From: Pedobacter sp. AJM
Lineage (GTDB): Bacteria > Bacteroidota > Bacteroidia > Sphingobacteriales > Sphingobacteriaceae
Direction of reading: 5' to 3'
Assembly: GCF_002197755.1 (NCBI RefSeq)
Contig: NZ_NHOT01000005.1
Location: forward strand, 62,001 to 126,000
Length of the DNA stretch: 64,000 nucleotides
The notes under the pieces are model-generated. The model did no database searches and was not told the origin of the DNA. It saw only the letters and a program-made list of their open reading frames with translations. Positions 18,017 through 26,381 of the stretch are shown piece after piece (the first letter of the stretch is position 1; every line of letters begins with the position of its first letter). Both the position numbers and the translations under genes were made by a program.

Positions 18017-19426
18017 ATGAACAGAAGATCTTTCATCCAAAAAACAAGCCTGTTAACCACAACCCTTTTTGTTAGTCTAAAATCTTTCCCTTCTTCCCTT
18101 TTTACCGTTGATGGCGTGGTAAGCGGTTTCGTTACCAGTAAAGGCAAAGCCGTAGCTGGTGCCGTCATTTCAGACGGGTACCAGGTTGTTCAAACCGACA
18201 AAACCGGCCATTACGAAATTAAATTGAATGATCTGGCCCGATTTGTCTGGATCAGTACGCCGGCTGGCTATGAGTTTAAAACAGAAAGCAGTATTGCCAG
18301 GCATTATTATAAGCCGGATACCGCCGGAAAATTGAATTTTGACCTTAAGGCCCTGAAGCAAAATGATAACAGGCACAATTTCATTATCTGGGCTGATCCT
18401 CAGGTTAAAAATAAAAATGATGTGCAGCAAATGATGGAAACTTCAGTTCCTGATACTAAAAAAGTAGTTCAGGGAATGGGTAAAATACCTGTTCATGGTA
18501 TCGGGGTTGGTGATTTAGTTTGGGACAATTTTGATTTATTCCCGGCTTATGATGAAGCAATCGCACAAATTGGGATTCCTTTTTTCCAGGCATTGGGCAA
18601 CCATGATCAGGATTACAGACAAGGTGGTGATGAAACATCCGACAGGACTTTTCAAGCACATTACGGCCCTACTTATTATTCTTTCAACAGGGGCAAGGCA
18701 CATTACGTGGTGCTGGATGATGTCAGGTACTTAGGTACTGAGCGAAATTATGATGGCTACATCACCCCAACACAATTGGATTGGCTGGCTAAAGATTTGC
18801 AATTTGTACCAAAAGATGCCTTATTGATTATCTGTCTGCATATCCCGGTACATAACGCTGTAAAAAACAATGATGATTTTTATGCCGTAATTAAGGATTA
18901 TCCAAATGTTCACATCATGTCTGGCCATACCCACTTTAATAAAAATGTAATTAAAAATGGTGTTTTCGAGCATAACCATGGTACCGTTTGTGGTGGCTGG
19001 TGGACGGGGCCAATCTGTGAAGATGGAACACCCCGTGGTTATGGTGTTTATGAAGTGGATGGAACAAAACTGAAATGGCATTATAAATCTACTGGTCGTG
19101 ATAGAAAAGAACAGCTTGCGGTTTATGTGGAGACTTTAACCAACCAGAAAAGGTTGATAGCCAACGTATGGAATTATGATCCGGAATGGAAGGTAGAATA
19201 TTTTCTGGATGGGAAAGCAATGGGTACACTGGCCCAACAAGATGGATTTGATCCCCTGGCTGTGAAGTTATATAAAGGTGATAAACTGCCTAACCCAAGA
19301 TCTTTTGTGGAAGCTTGTTCAACAGATCACTTATTTATGGCACATTTTGATCCTACAGTGCAAAAAGTGAAAGTAGTAGCCACTGACCGGTTCGGAGAGC
19401 AATTCGAAGCGGAAGTAACTGCCTGA
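18017..19426 (+). CDS. Secreted calcineurin-like metallophosphatase
   Basis: This 469-residue phosphoesterase has the motif set of the calcineurin-like fold: WADPQ (D127), GVGDLVWDN (GD 165-166), ALGNHD (194-197) and SGHTH (303-306), which bind two metal ions. Before them is a beta-sandwich domain (residues ~32-112), and after them a ~150-residue C-terminal domain, giving the three-part layout of the MetallophosN/Metallophos/MetallophosC proteins. The start at 18017 gives MNRRSFIQKTSLL, a twin-arginine-like export signal; the upstream in-frame Met lacks this. It follows the DUF5689 gene by 60 bp and is likely to cleave phosphomono- or diesters outside the cytoplasm. Confidence 0.92.
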   Translation: MNRRSFIQKTSLLTTTLFVSLKSFPSSLFTVDGVVSGFVTSKGKAVAGAVISDGYQVVQTDKTGHYEIKLNDLARFVWISTPAGYEFKTESSIARHYYKPDTAGKLNFDLKALKQNDNRHNFIIWADPQVKNKNDVQQMMETSVPDTKKVVQGMGKIPVHGIGVGDLVWDNFDLFPAYDEAIAQIGIPFFQALGNHDQDYRQGGDETSDRTFQAHYGPTYYSFNRGKAHYVVLDDVRYLGTERNYDGYITPTQLDWLAKDLQFVPKDALLIICLHIPVHNAVKNNDDFYAVIKDYPNVHIMSGHTHFNKNVIKNGVFEHNHGTVCGGWWTGPICEDGTPRGYGVYEVDGTKLKWHYKSTGRDRKEQLAVYVETLTNQKRLIANVWNYDPEWKVEYFLDGKAMGTLAQQDGFDPLAVKLYKGDKLPNPRSFVEACSTDHLFMAHFDPTVQKVKVVATDRFGEQFEAEVTA

Positions 19427-19485
19427 TCACCATTTGTAAAATCATCAGAACATTAAACAATTCAATAAACATTAATTCATAGCAA

Positions 19486-20391
19486 ATGAAATTAGTTAGG
19501 TCAGCAATCGTAATTACGGCAGTATCCTTTTGTACGCTACATTCTTACGGACAAAAAACCATCTCATTTCCGGCATTTAGTGCAGAGGCACATCGGGGCG
19601 GGAGAGGGCTGATGCCCGAAAATACAATTAAGGCCATGATCAATACGTTGAACATAAAAGGCATCACCACTTTGGAAATGGATACACACATTACGAAAGA
19701 TGGACAGGTGGTGGTTACGCATGATGATTATTTGAGTCCCGCATTTATGCTTACTCCTGATGGACAAGATATCCCTGCCACTGATGCAAAGAAATATCCG
19801 GTCTTCGGGATGAATTATGCAGCATTAAAGCAGTTTGATTTGGGGACGAAATACTACGATTTGTTTCCGACACAGCAGAAAGTGAAAGCTTATATTCCTT
19901 TACTGGCAGATTTAATTGACTCAGTACAATACGATATTAAGAAAAATAAACGCCAGCAGTTTTTTTATAATATCGAAACCAAGTGTAGTCCGCAAGGTGA
20001 TGGCCTAACCAACCCAACACCTGAAGTGTTTGTGAAATTATTGATGGATGTGATTGAAAAGAAGAAAATTTCGCCTTTTGTGGTGATCCAGTCTTTTGAT
20101 AAAAGGACCATTCAAATCATTCACGAGAAATACCCGAAAATCAAAACATCCTTTCTCGTGGCCAATAAAAAATCTTACGAAGAAAACATCGCAGATTTAG
20201 GCTTTAAACCTTTTATTTTGAGTCCGGTATGGCAAATGGTCTCTGCAGAAATGGTGACTAAAGCACATGCTGATGGCGTTAAAATTATTCCATGGACAGC
20301 CAATAAACCAGAAGACATTCAAAAATTAAAAGCACTGGATGTTGATGGTATTATTTCTGATTATCCGGATGTATTAGTTCAGGCAAAATAA
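19486..20391 (+). CDS. Glycerophosphodiester phosphodiesterase family protein
   Basis: The 301-residue secreted protein begins with a signal peptide (cleavage near HSYG-Q). The GDPD signature is present: AHRGGRGLMPENTIKAM with the catalytic His-Arg, LEMDTHITKDGQVVVTHD with metal ligands and the second His, then IETKC and the closing PWTANKPEDIQKL...DGIISDYPD. The enzyme hydrolyses glycerophosphodiesters to glycerol 3-phosphate plus alcohol. It lies 59 bp after the metallophosphatase and 23 bp before the SGNH esterase. Confidence 0.93.
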   Translation: MKLVRSAIVITAVSFCTLHSYGQKTISFPAFSAEAHRGGRGLMPENTIKAMINTLNIKGITTLEMDTHITKDGQVVVTHDDYLSPAFMLTPDGQDIPATDAKKYPVFGMNYAALKQFDLGTKYYDLFPTQQKVKAYIPLLADLIDSVQYDIKKNKRQQFFYNIETKCSPQGDGLTNPTPEVFVKLLMDVIEKKKISPFVVIQSFDKRTIQIIHEKYPKIKTSFLVANKKSYEENIADLGFKPFILSPVWQMVSAEMVTKAHADGVKIIPWTANKPEDIQKLKALDVDGIISDYPDVLVQAK

Positions 20392-20414
20392 TTAAGTTTG
20401 AAAAAAAGGTTGTC

Positions 20415-21107
20415 ATGAAATTATTTCCATTCCGTAAATGCTTTACTGCGTTCAGTTTATTATTCTTCATAACGGTTGCTGCCAATGCCCAGACTGTTGC
20501 CTGGGACAGTACTTACCGGCCTGGTAAATATGTAGAACTGGTAAAAAAGTTTAAAGATGATCCAAAGTCAAAAAAGGATATTGTTTTTTTAGGCAACAGC
20601 ATTACAGCCGGAACAGACTGGGCAAAACTACTGGATTTACCACAAGCTAAAAACCGTGGCATCTCCGGTGATATTACATTCGGTGTTTTAGAAAGGCTGC
20701 AGGATGTGATTGACGGAAAGCCCGCTAAAATTTTTATTTTGATCGGGATAAACGATATTTCCAGAAATATTCCCGACAGCATCATTCTGAGAAATTATAA
20801 AAAGATGATTGCAAGCATCAGGAAGGGATCAAGAAAAACACAAATTTATTTCAACACCCTGTTGCCGGTAAACAGTTCATTTGAAAAATTTAAAAATCAT
20901 TATGGTAAGGATGAACATATTCTTTATCTCAATGAAGAGATCAGAAAGTTTACATCAAAAAACGTTACCGTGGTTGACCTTTATCCAAATTTCACTGATG
21001 AAAATCAGCATCTGAGGGCAGCATTAACTAAGGATGGTTTACATTTATTGCCTGCGGGATACCAAGTGTGGGCAGATTTTTTAAAAAGAAGTGGCTATTT
21101 AAATTAA
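20415..21107 (+). CDS. Secreted SGNH/GDSL hydrolase
   Basis: The 230-residue protein has a signal peptide ending AANAQ. The blocks of the SGNH fold are visible: FLGNSITAG (block I; the nucleophile is Ser in GNSIT), GISGD (block II Gly), IGINDIS (block III Asn) and KDGLHLLPAGY (block V Asp-His). The type is that of PAF-acetylhydrolase-like or carbohydrate esterase-like members. In this operon it could remove an O-acyl group from the imported compound or deacylate a phospholipid, inferred from context. Confidence 0.92.
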   Translation: MKLFPFRKCFTAFSLLFFITVAANAQTVAWDSTYRPGKYVELVKKFKDDPKSKKDIVFLGNSITAGTDWAKLLDLPQAKNRGISGDITFGVLERLQDVIDGKPAKIFILIGINDISRNIPDSIILRNYKKMIASIRKGSRKTQIYFNTLLPVNSSFEKFKNHYGKDEHILYLNEEIRKFTSKNVTVVDLYPNFTDENQHLRAALTKDGLHLLPAGYQVWADFLKRSGYLN

Positions 21108-21150
21108 AAAGGTTCATTCGTATTAGCTTTCACCATTCAATTTGACACAA

Positions 21151-21186
21151 AAAAAGTACGGAATTGAATTTCCGTACTTTTTTTAT
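21151..21186. terminator. Bidirectional terminator after the SGNH gene
   Basis: The 13-bp stem AAAAAGTACGGAA (21151-21163) pairs with TTCCGTACTTTTT (21170-21182) around a 6-nt loop, with a T run on each strand. It separates the convergent SGNH hydrolase and Spy-like genes. Confidence 0.9.
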
Positions 21187-21206
21187 CGAATATTATTTTG
21201 CTGCCT

Positions 21207-21659
21207 TTATCCTTGAGCAGGCGGATTGGATACTACAGGCGCTTTGTCTGAGCGGTCGCCGCGACGAAATCCTTTACGCATCTTTTCACCTTTTTCTCTT
21301 GCCTCTGTGCGGAAAGCTTCCATTTTGGTTTTTTGATCTGCGGTTAAGATGGCATCAATTTTTGCCTTTTGTTCACTCATTGCTGTTTTACGTTCAGCCA
21401 TTTTATCTTTCCTATCGCTATGATCGGCTTTTCTCCAGGCCTCCATTTTTTTAGCGTTTTCCAATTCTACGGCATACACCTTAGTTTTTTGATCAGGCGT
21501 AAGCGCCAATTGTTTTTCCAGCCTGGAAGTTACCTTTTCTGCCCTTTGTTCTGCAGTCATTGTAGGCATTTGTCTTCTTATCTTTTTGGTACTGTCTTGC
21601 GCAAATGCGGCAGTAAAACCCATTACTGCTATTGCGATGGTTAAAATTGCTTTTTTCAT
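21207..21659 (-). CDS. Spy/CpxP-like periplasmic protein (DUF4890 type)
   Basis: This 150-residue exported protein has a signal peptide (cleavage at AAFAQ). The mature part is highly charged and helical with two LTxDQK motifs (LALTPDQKTKVY and ILTADQKTKMEA), the hallmark of the Spy/CpxP LTxxQ family. Such proteins act as ATP-independent periplasmic chaperones or envelope stress sensors. The C-terminus is basic (RKGFRRGDRSDK) with a Pro-rich end. It converges on the phosphoester locus and is followed upstream by the S24 regulator gene on the same strand. Confidence 0.85.
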   Translation of the reverse strand: MKKAILTIAIAVMGFTAAFAQDSTKKIRRQMPTMTAEQRAEKVTSRLEKQLALTPDQKTKVYAVELENAKKMEAWRKADHSDRKDKMAERKTAMSEQKAKIDAILTADQKTKMEAFRTEAREKGEKMRKGFRRGDRSDKAPVVSNPPAQG

Positions 21660-21735
21660 GTTCTGATTATTTATGTGTTGGTATAATAGAGCTGAAAAGC
21701 ATCATACAGTTTAATCGGGCATAAGTTAAAAAGTG

Positions 21736-22512
21736 TTAATTTTTATTCAGCTGTGAAATAGATTTTTGCATTTGTGCCATCATCTGGGTTAAAGTTTCCA
21801 TGGTTGGGTCTGGTGCAGGTTCAGGTAAGGAAGTGGATATATAGGCTTTGGCCTTCCAGATTTCCAGGATATCGTCTGCTGCTATCGTGTAGGCATCATA
21901 TACTTTATTATCAGAAATGAGTTTCAAATCTTTATTTTCTTTGAAACGATTTCCGGCTCTTTTATATACTACGCCTTCGTTTTTGCTGATGATCACATAG
22001 GTTTCACCAGTTTTCACTTCATTCCAGTTGTCCAGGTATTCGCCAATAATTACACTACCGGGCTGAACGGGTAACATACTGTCGCCCATAATTTCAAAAG
22101 CCCTGAATGTACCCTGGCGAAGCGCAGGTATGGGTAACTGAAACTTTGGAAGATCGCTGATGTATTGCGGATCAGAAAAGCCATTAAGGTAACCGGCACT
22201 GGCCTTAACAGGTACCAGTTCAATATTCTCCCTGTCATTCTGGTCTACCGAAATACTCAATACCCTTAAATTAGATCCGGAACTTTTAGGCTTAGGTTTC
22301 CAGCTGTCGCTTATCTTTTCGTTAATAAACTCATCAATGGTTAAGTCAAAATATTCTGCTATTTTTTTTAGCAAATCATATTTTGGCTCGGCTCTATCTT
22401 CCTCATAGGCCCCAATCAGTGATCTCTTAATTTCCATAATATCAGCAAAATTCTGCTGTGTATGGCCCTTTTTCTTTCTGAGATACTTTAAGTTATTTGA
22501 AATATTCGACAT
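21736..22512 (-). CDS. XRE-type repressor with S24 (LexA/CI-like) peptidase domain
   Basis: The 258-residue protein has an N-terminal helix-turn-helix (residues ~8-62: KKGHTQQNFADIMEIKRSLI, then AYEEDRAEPKYDLLKKIAEY) and a C-terminal S24 fold: FEIMGDSMLPVQPGSVII with the nucleophile Ser in GDSM and VVYKRAG with the general-base Lys. A further ~40-residue Gln/Met-rich tail follows. Such CI-like proteins are induced by self-cleavage or act as plain repressors. The promoter region shared with the GIY-YIG gene carries repeated TTAGTAA sites that are probably its operators. No phage genes adjoin. Confidence 0.92.
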   Translation of the reverse strand: MSNISNNLKYLRKKKGHTQQNFADIMEIKRSLIGAYEEDRAEPKYDLLKKIAEYFDLTIDEFINEKISDSWKPKPKSSGSNLRVLSISVDQNDRENIELVPVKASAGYLNGFSDPQYISDLPKFQLPIPALRQGTFRAFEIMGDSMLPVQPGSVIIGEYLDNWNEVKTGETYVIISKNEGVVYKRAGNRFKENKDLKLISDNKVYDAYTIAADDILEIWKAKAYISTSLPEPAPDPTMETLTQMMAQMQKSISQLNKN

Positions 22513-22538
22513 AAAAATAAAATTTGAAATAAATTTGG

Positions 22539-22618
22539 AATTACTAAAATAGTTAGTAATTTTATGCTCATAAAGTTAGTAATATTATTTTGAATTGCAA
22601 GAAGGTATACTAATTAGT
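22539..22618. promoter_or_regulatory. Cluster of TTAGTAA operator-like sites
   Basis: In the divergent gap between the S24 repressor and the GIY-YIG gene, AATTACTAA (22539-22547) and TTAGTAATT (22553-22561) form a perfect 9-bp inverted repeat with a 5-bp spacer. A further half site TTAGTAAT is at 22576-22583, and the palindrome ACTAATTAGT is at 22609-22618. This suggests cooperative repressor binding over both promoters. Confidence 0.7.
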
Positions 22619-22643
22619 TTAGTTAATTAATATTTTGAAGATT

Positions 22644-22994
22644 ATGAAAAAGTTTGTTTACATCGTTACCGACAGAAATCGCACCAGCATGCACGTAGGC
22701 ATGAGTTCTGATTTAATTAAAACATTGGATTTCTATAAACAGATGCCAAATTTGTTTTTTGATAACGGGCAACAGTTAACACGTTTGGTATACTTTGAAG
22801 AATTTAAAAGCGAAGCACAAGCATTGGCACGTTTCAAAATCATAAGCCGGTTCACCAAAATGCAGAAAGAGCGTTTGGTCAGATCCTGCAATCCGGATTG
22901 GATAGATTTAACGATAGGCTTAGACTTTGAAAACATATTGTTGCATAGAAATGTAACCAATCAGATTAACCTGGCCTTTACCAGCTTATCTTAA
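22644..22994 (+). CDS. Small GIY-YIG domain protein
   Basis: The 116-residue protein begins MKKFVYIVTDRNRTSMHVGM, the two strands of the GIY-YIG fold in diverged form (VYI and HVG in place of GIY and YIG). A conserved Arg in the following helix is not clear, while a KMQKERLVRSCNPDWIDL segment near residue 75 matches the typical end of UPF0213-like members. It may therefore be a weak or inactive nuclease. The start was set at the ATG at 22644; the in-frame TTG three codons upstream is less likely. It is divergent from the S24 repressor and probably under its control. Confidence 0.75.
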   Translation: MKKFVYIVTDRNRTSMHVGMSSDLIKTLDFYKQMPNLFFDNGQQLTRLVYFEEFKSEAQALARFKIISRFTKMQKERLVRSCNPDWIDLTIGLDFENILLHRNVTNQINLAFTSLS

Positions 22995-23013
22995 ATTCAA
23001 ATCCTTCGTGCAC

Positions 23014-23047
23014 AAAAAAAGCGCTCCAATTGAAGTGGAACGCTTTT
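23014..23047. terminator. Bidirectional hairpin terminator
   Basis: AAAAGCGCTCCA (23017-23028) pairs with TGGAACGCTTTT (23036-23047) with one mismatch and a 7-nt loop. A-rich and T-rich flanks suit termination of both the GIY-YIG gene and the large minus-strand gene. Confidence 0.8.
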
Positions 23048-23066
23048 GAGTGAGGTCAGATACAGA

Positions 23067-26000
23067 TTACCAACCAGGGGCAAAGGTTAAACCAAATACG
23101 CCGCCTTTTACATCTTTACGCTGAAACGGAATGGCATAATAAGGTTCAAGTACAAAATACCCGAAAACGTTTACCCGTAAAGAGATCCCTACGCTCATAA
23201 CAGGCACCCGCTCAGTGGTTGACTGAAATGTAAGTTGTTTTCCACTGCTATCTAAAACCGGATTTCCATTAACATCTTTTAAAGTCTCCGTTACATATGT
23301 AGGTTCGCTTTTAAATTTTACCTGCGTATCATTTGTCCAGGCTAAACCGGCATCAAAGAATAGATTTAAATCGCTGAAAAGGAATTTAGATGGTATTGCA
23401 GCCAATTTCTTAGGTCCTGTAAATGGTAACCGGAGTTCGAAATTAAAAACAGCAATTTTGCTACCTGTTAACTGATTGATATCAAAAGATTCTGAAGATT
23501 GAGCGGAAGTGGTTTTATAAATCGAATTTGATTCATAGCCCCTTACTAAATAGGGGTAACCCACATACATAGGGTAAAGTCGATCTGCATCTTTGCCAAT
23601 TCTTAAGGTATTATAAGTTCTGGCCGCTATGGTTACTGGTTTTAATCTCCAGTACTTTCTTAAATCTGCAGTTACGCCCGAAAAATTATACGTCCCAAAA
23701 TATTTTTCTGCACTTACCCGGTATCTGAAACCATCTAAAGGACCAGTAAGACCAAAAATAGAATTATCGCCAACAAAGCCTGCATTCAATTGGTAAAGCG
23801 TAAAGGAATTAAACGGAATACCATAATCCTGTGAAGCCAATTCATTGGAAATCCTTTTCCGGTCAGCACCAATATAGCTACCTGCTGTATTATAATAATT
23901 GCTGTATCTGTCAATCCTGTAACTGTAACGCGAAAATGCGCCACCTAATTCAAAACGATGAATTTTACTGAATGGGTATGCCGCAAAAAGCTGTACCTGA
24001 TCTTCGAAAGTTCTGATGATATCGGTATTTTGTGCTACCGCATCAACAGTGGTGTTATTATCTGCCGGCAGTTTTTCATAGCTAACGGAATTAAATCCTG
24101 AAACATAAGGAATGTGAGAAATGGCGGCACCCCAGTTAATTCTGCTTTTCTGGTTAATGTATCCTACCAAACCACCGGCATCATAAATCTGCCCGTTAAC
24201 AGAGATATTGGCAATGATTTGATTTGTTCCTAAAATATCACTGAACATGCCCACAATTCCACCTGCAACGCCGGTGCCAAAACGGCTTGATGAAACACCA
24301 ACACCACTATTGGCCAGATAGTCTAACCTGAATTTTGGTTTGTAAGCTACCGTTTTTAAAGAATCTGCCACCACCTTTTCAAACCTGTCGAAATTGTTTA
24401 AATTGGAGTTTACAATGTTTACACCTATATTTTCCATAGGCGGCAGTATGGCTGCATCAAAATTTTCATCCTGATTCCCTATTCTTTTGGGTTTGAAGCT
24501 ATTTAACTTTGCATTGTATAGTGTGTACCGCTGATAGCGGTAATAGCTGTATACAATGTCATCGGTAGTGGAAACGGAAATTGCAGGTGAGAACTCTGTA
24601 ATACCGCTAATCCCTGTAAAATAATCCGTAAGCTGATCAACGCTGTTATCAGAGAAATTGTATTTATAAAGGTTTCTGAAGCCATCTCTGTTGGATAAGA
24701 AATAGATATTCTGGCTATTTCCTGAAAATTGTGCGTTTAAGTTATTGGCGCCCGGAAATACATTTAAATTGCTGACGGTTTTATTTTCAATATCGTAAAT
24801 GGCTAAATTGATCGGGTTTACGGCCGTGATATTATTGCTTTGAATGGCTGCCCGATCAGAAGAGAATACAATCTTTTTACCATCCGGAGAATAATTGGGT
24901 GCGTAATCAGAATAAACATCATTGGTTATCTGAGTGATTTGCTTCGTATCTAAATTGTAAGAGAAAATATCACTCTGTCCTTCTACCATTCCTGAAAATG
25001 CAATATCCTTTCCATTTGGAGACCAGGTAAGATTGCCGAATTGTTGCACCTGCTGCATGGATGTCTGGGATGTGGTTGCTCCGTTTGATACATTAATAAT
25101 CATCATCTGGTTTCTGCCATGACTGAAAATACTGAAGGCAAACTGCTTACTGTCTGGCGACCAGGCACCGGCAGATTCAATAAAATTAAAATCGTCAATG
25201 TGGCCGTTACTGATCTGGCTGCTGAGCTTCCTGATTATTCTTCCGGTTTTGGCATCAGCCAAAAAAAGATCAATGCCAAAAAGATCTTTTTCAGACATGA
25301 AAGCCAGATATTTCCCATCCGGGCTCAGGGCAGGCGCAACGTTCATATTTCCCGCATTTTTATTATCTATAATTTTGGTTCCTGTAATTTTGATCTGTGA
25401 ACTATCTGCCTTTAACATGGGTTTATAGTGTGCATCAATTGCATTTTTCCATAAGCCGGATAGCGTCTTGTCATCATAACCAAAAGTATATCGAATGGCA
25501 TTTTCATAGCCATATTTTGCCGTATTCTTAAATAAGGGAACAATGGTCGTGTCACCATATTGAGATCCAATATACGTCCAGAATGCCTGACCATACCGAT
25601 AAGGAAAGTATTTATTGGAATTGGTTAGGTCTTTCAATGAAGGGATATCCCGGTTCAGCATGGCATCGCGCATCCACATGGAAGTAAAGGCGTCCTTTTT
25701 CCCGATAGAAAGATACTCTGCCATTCCTTCAACCATCCAGAGCGGCGTCTGACCCACATTTTCAAGACTGATCGAATCTTTTTCCAGCAGCGTATGGTAT
25801 TGAAAAGCGTGTACCAGTTCATGCCCCAATACATGTCGTGTTTGACTGTTTAGTTCCATTACCGGCATAATTACCCTGTTTTTAAGTGCTTCTGTCACAC
25901 CACCGGTACCAATGCCGATTTCACCCTGAAGGGCAGTCGTTTGCTGAAAATCAGAATGATTGTTATACAGGATGATTGGATTTTTCTTTAAGAAAGTATC

Positions 26001-26240
26001 CCTGAATACTTCCTGATGCATCTTATACCAGGTTTCTGCCTCCTGAGAAAATTTCTTTAGTAAGGCTTCATTTTTTATGTAATAATAAATTTCAAAATGC
26101 GGTGTCTGCAAAACCTTGAAATCAAGCTTTTTATACCTTACTTTATTTTGCCCGAAATACTGTGCCTGAACCGAAAAAGAAATTACAAGTAAGAACAACA
26201 GGGGAAGGTACCTCCTTATTAAAGTAGAGCCTTTTTTCAT
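23067..26240 (-). CDS. Metallopeptidase-like, TolB-type propeller, outer membrane barrel fusion
   Basis: This 1057-residue secreted protein has three parts. After a signal peptide (VISFSVQAQ) comes a peptidase-MA-like domain with the zinc motif HELVH (140-144) and a downstream helix WMVEGMAEYLS carrying the likely third Glu ligand. Then a TolB/WD40-like propeller follows (repeats such as APALSPDGKYLAFMSE, NYSPDGKKIVFSSD and LTWSPNGKDIAFSG, ~residues 300-620). The last ~400 residues are beta-rich and end in PYYAIPFQRKD and FGLTFAPGW, like a BamA/surface-antigen barrel. The start at 26240 opens MKKGSTLIRR; an earlier in-frame Met lacks a signal. It probably sits in the outer membrane; its substrate is unknown. 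Confidence 0.82.
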   Translation of the reverse strand: MKKGSTLIRRYLPLLFLLVISFSVQAQYFGQNKVRYKKLDFKVLQTPHFEIYYYIKNEALLKKFSQEAETWYKMHQEVFRDTFLKKNPIILYNNHSDFQQTTALQGEIGIGTGGVTEALKNRVIMPVMELNSQTRHVLGHELVHAFQYHTLLEKDSISLENVGQTPLWMVEGMAEYLSIGKKDAFTSMWMRDAMLNRDIPSLKDLTNSNKYFPYRYGQAFWTYIGSQYGDTTIVPLFKNTAKYGYENAIRYTFGYDDKTLSGLWKNAIDAHYKPMLKADSSQIKITGTKIIDNKNAGNMNVAPALSPDGKYLAFMSEKDLFGIDLFLADAKTGRIIRKLSSQISNGHIDDFNFIESAGAWSPDSKQFAFSIFSHGRNQMMIINVSNGATTSQTSMQQVQQFGNLTWSPNGKDIAFSGMVEGQSDIFSYNLDTKQITQITNDVYSDYAPNYSPDGKKIVFSSDRAAIQSNNITAVNPINLAIYDIENKTVSNLNVFPGANNLNAQFSGNSQNIYFLSNRDGFRNLYKYNFSDNSVDQLTDYFTGISGITEFSPAISVSTTDDIVYSYYRYQRYTLYNAKLNSFKPKRIGNQDENFDAAILPPMENIGVNIVNSNLNNFDRFEKVVADSLKTVAYKPKFRLDYLANSGVGVSSSRFGTGVAGGIVGMFSDILGTNQIIANISVNGQIYDAGGLVGYINQKSRINWGAAISHIPYVSGFNSVSYEKLPADNNTTVDAVAQNTDIIRTFEDQVQLFAAYPFSKIHRFELGGAFSRYSYRIDRYSNYYNTAGSYIGADRKRISNELASQDYGIPFNSFTLYQLNAGFVGDNSIFGLTGPLDGFRYRVSAEKYFGTYNFSGVTADLRKYWRLKPVTIAARTYNTLRIGKDADRLYPMYVGYPYLVRGYESNSIYKTTSAQSSESFDINQLTGSKIAVFNFELRLPFTGPKKLAAIPSKFLFSDLNLFFDAGLAWTNDTQVKFKSEPTYVTETLKDVNGNPVLDSSGKQLTFQSTTERVPVMSVGISLRVNVFGYFVLEPYYAIPFQRKDVKGGVFGLTFAPGW

Positions 26241-26381
26241 ATATATATTTAGTGAATGTCGGTTTAACATGCAGAAAATTGATCTATCAAAATTCCGGCA
26301 TCAAAAATAGTTAATCTTTAAAATATTATTTCTTATTTAACATTTCAGCAATTTATCAGGCTTGATTAGGCAAGGCTGGTC

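Noticed and set aside
11543..21107. Classic polysaccharide utilisation locus
   Set aside because: No glycoside hydrolase, polysaccharide lyase or sugar regulator is in the operon; the enzymes are phosphoesterases and an esterase.
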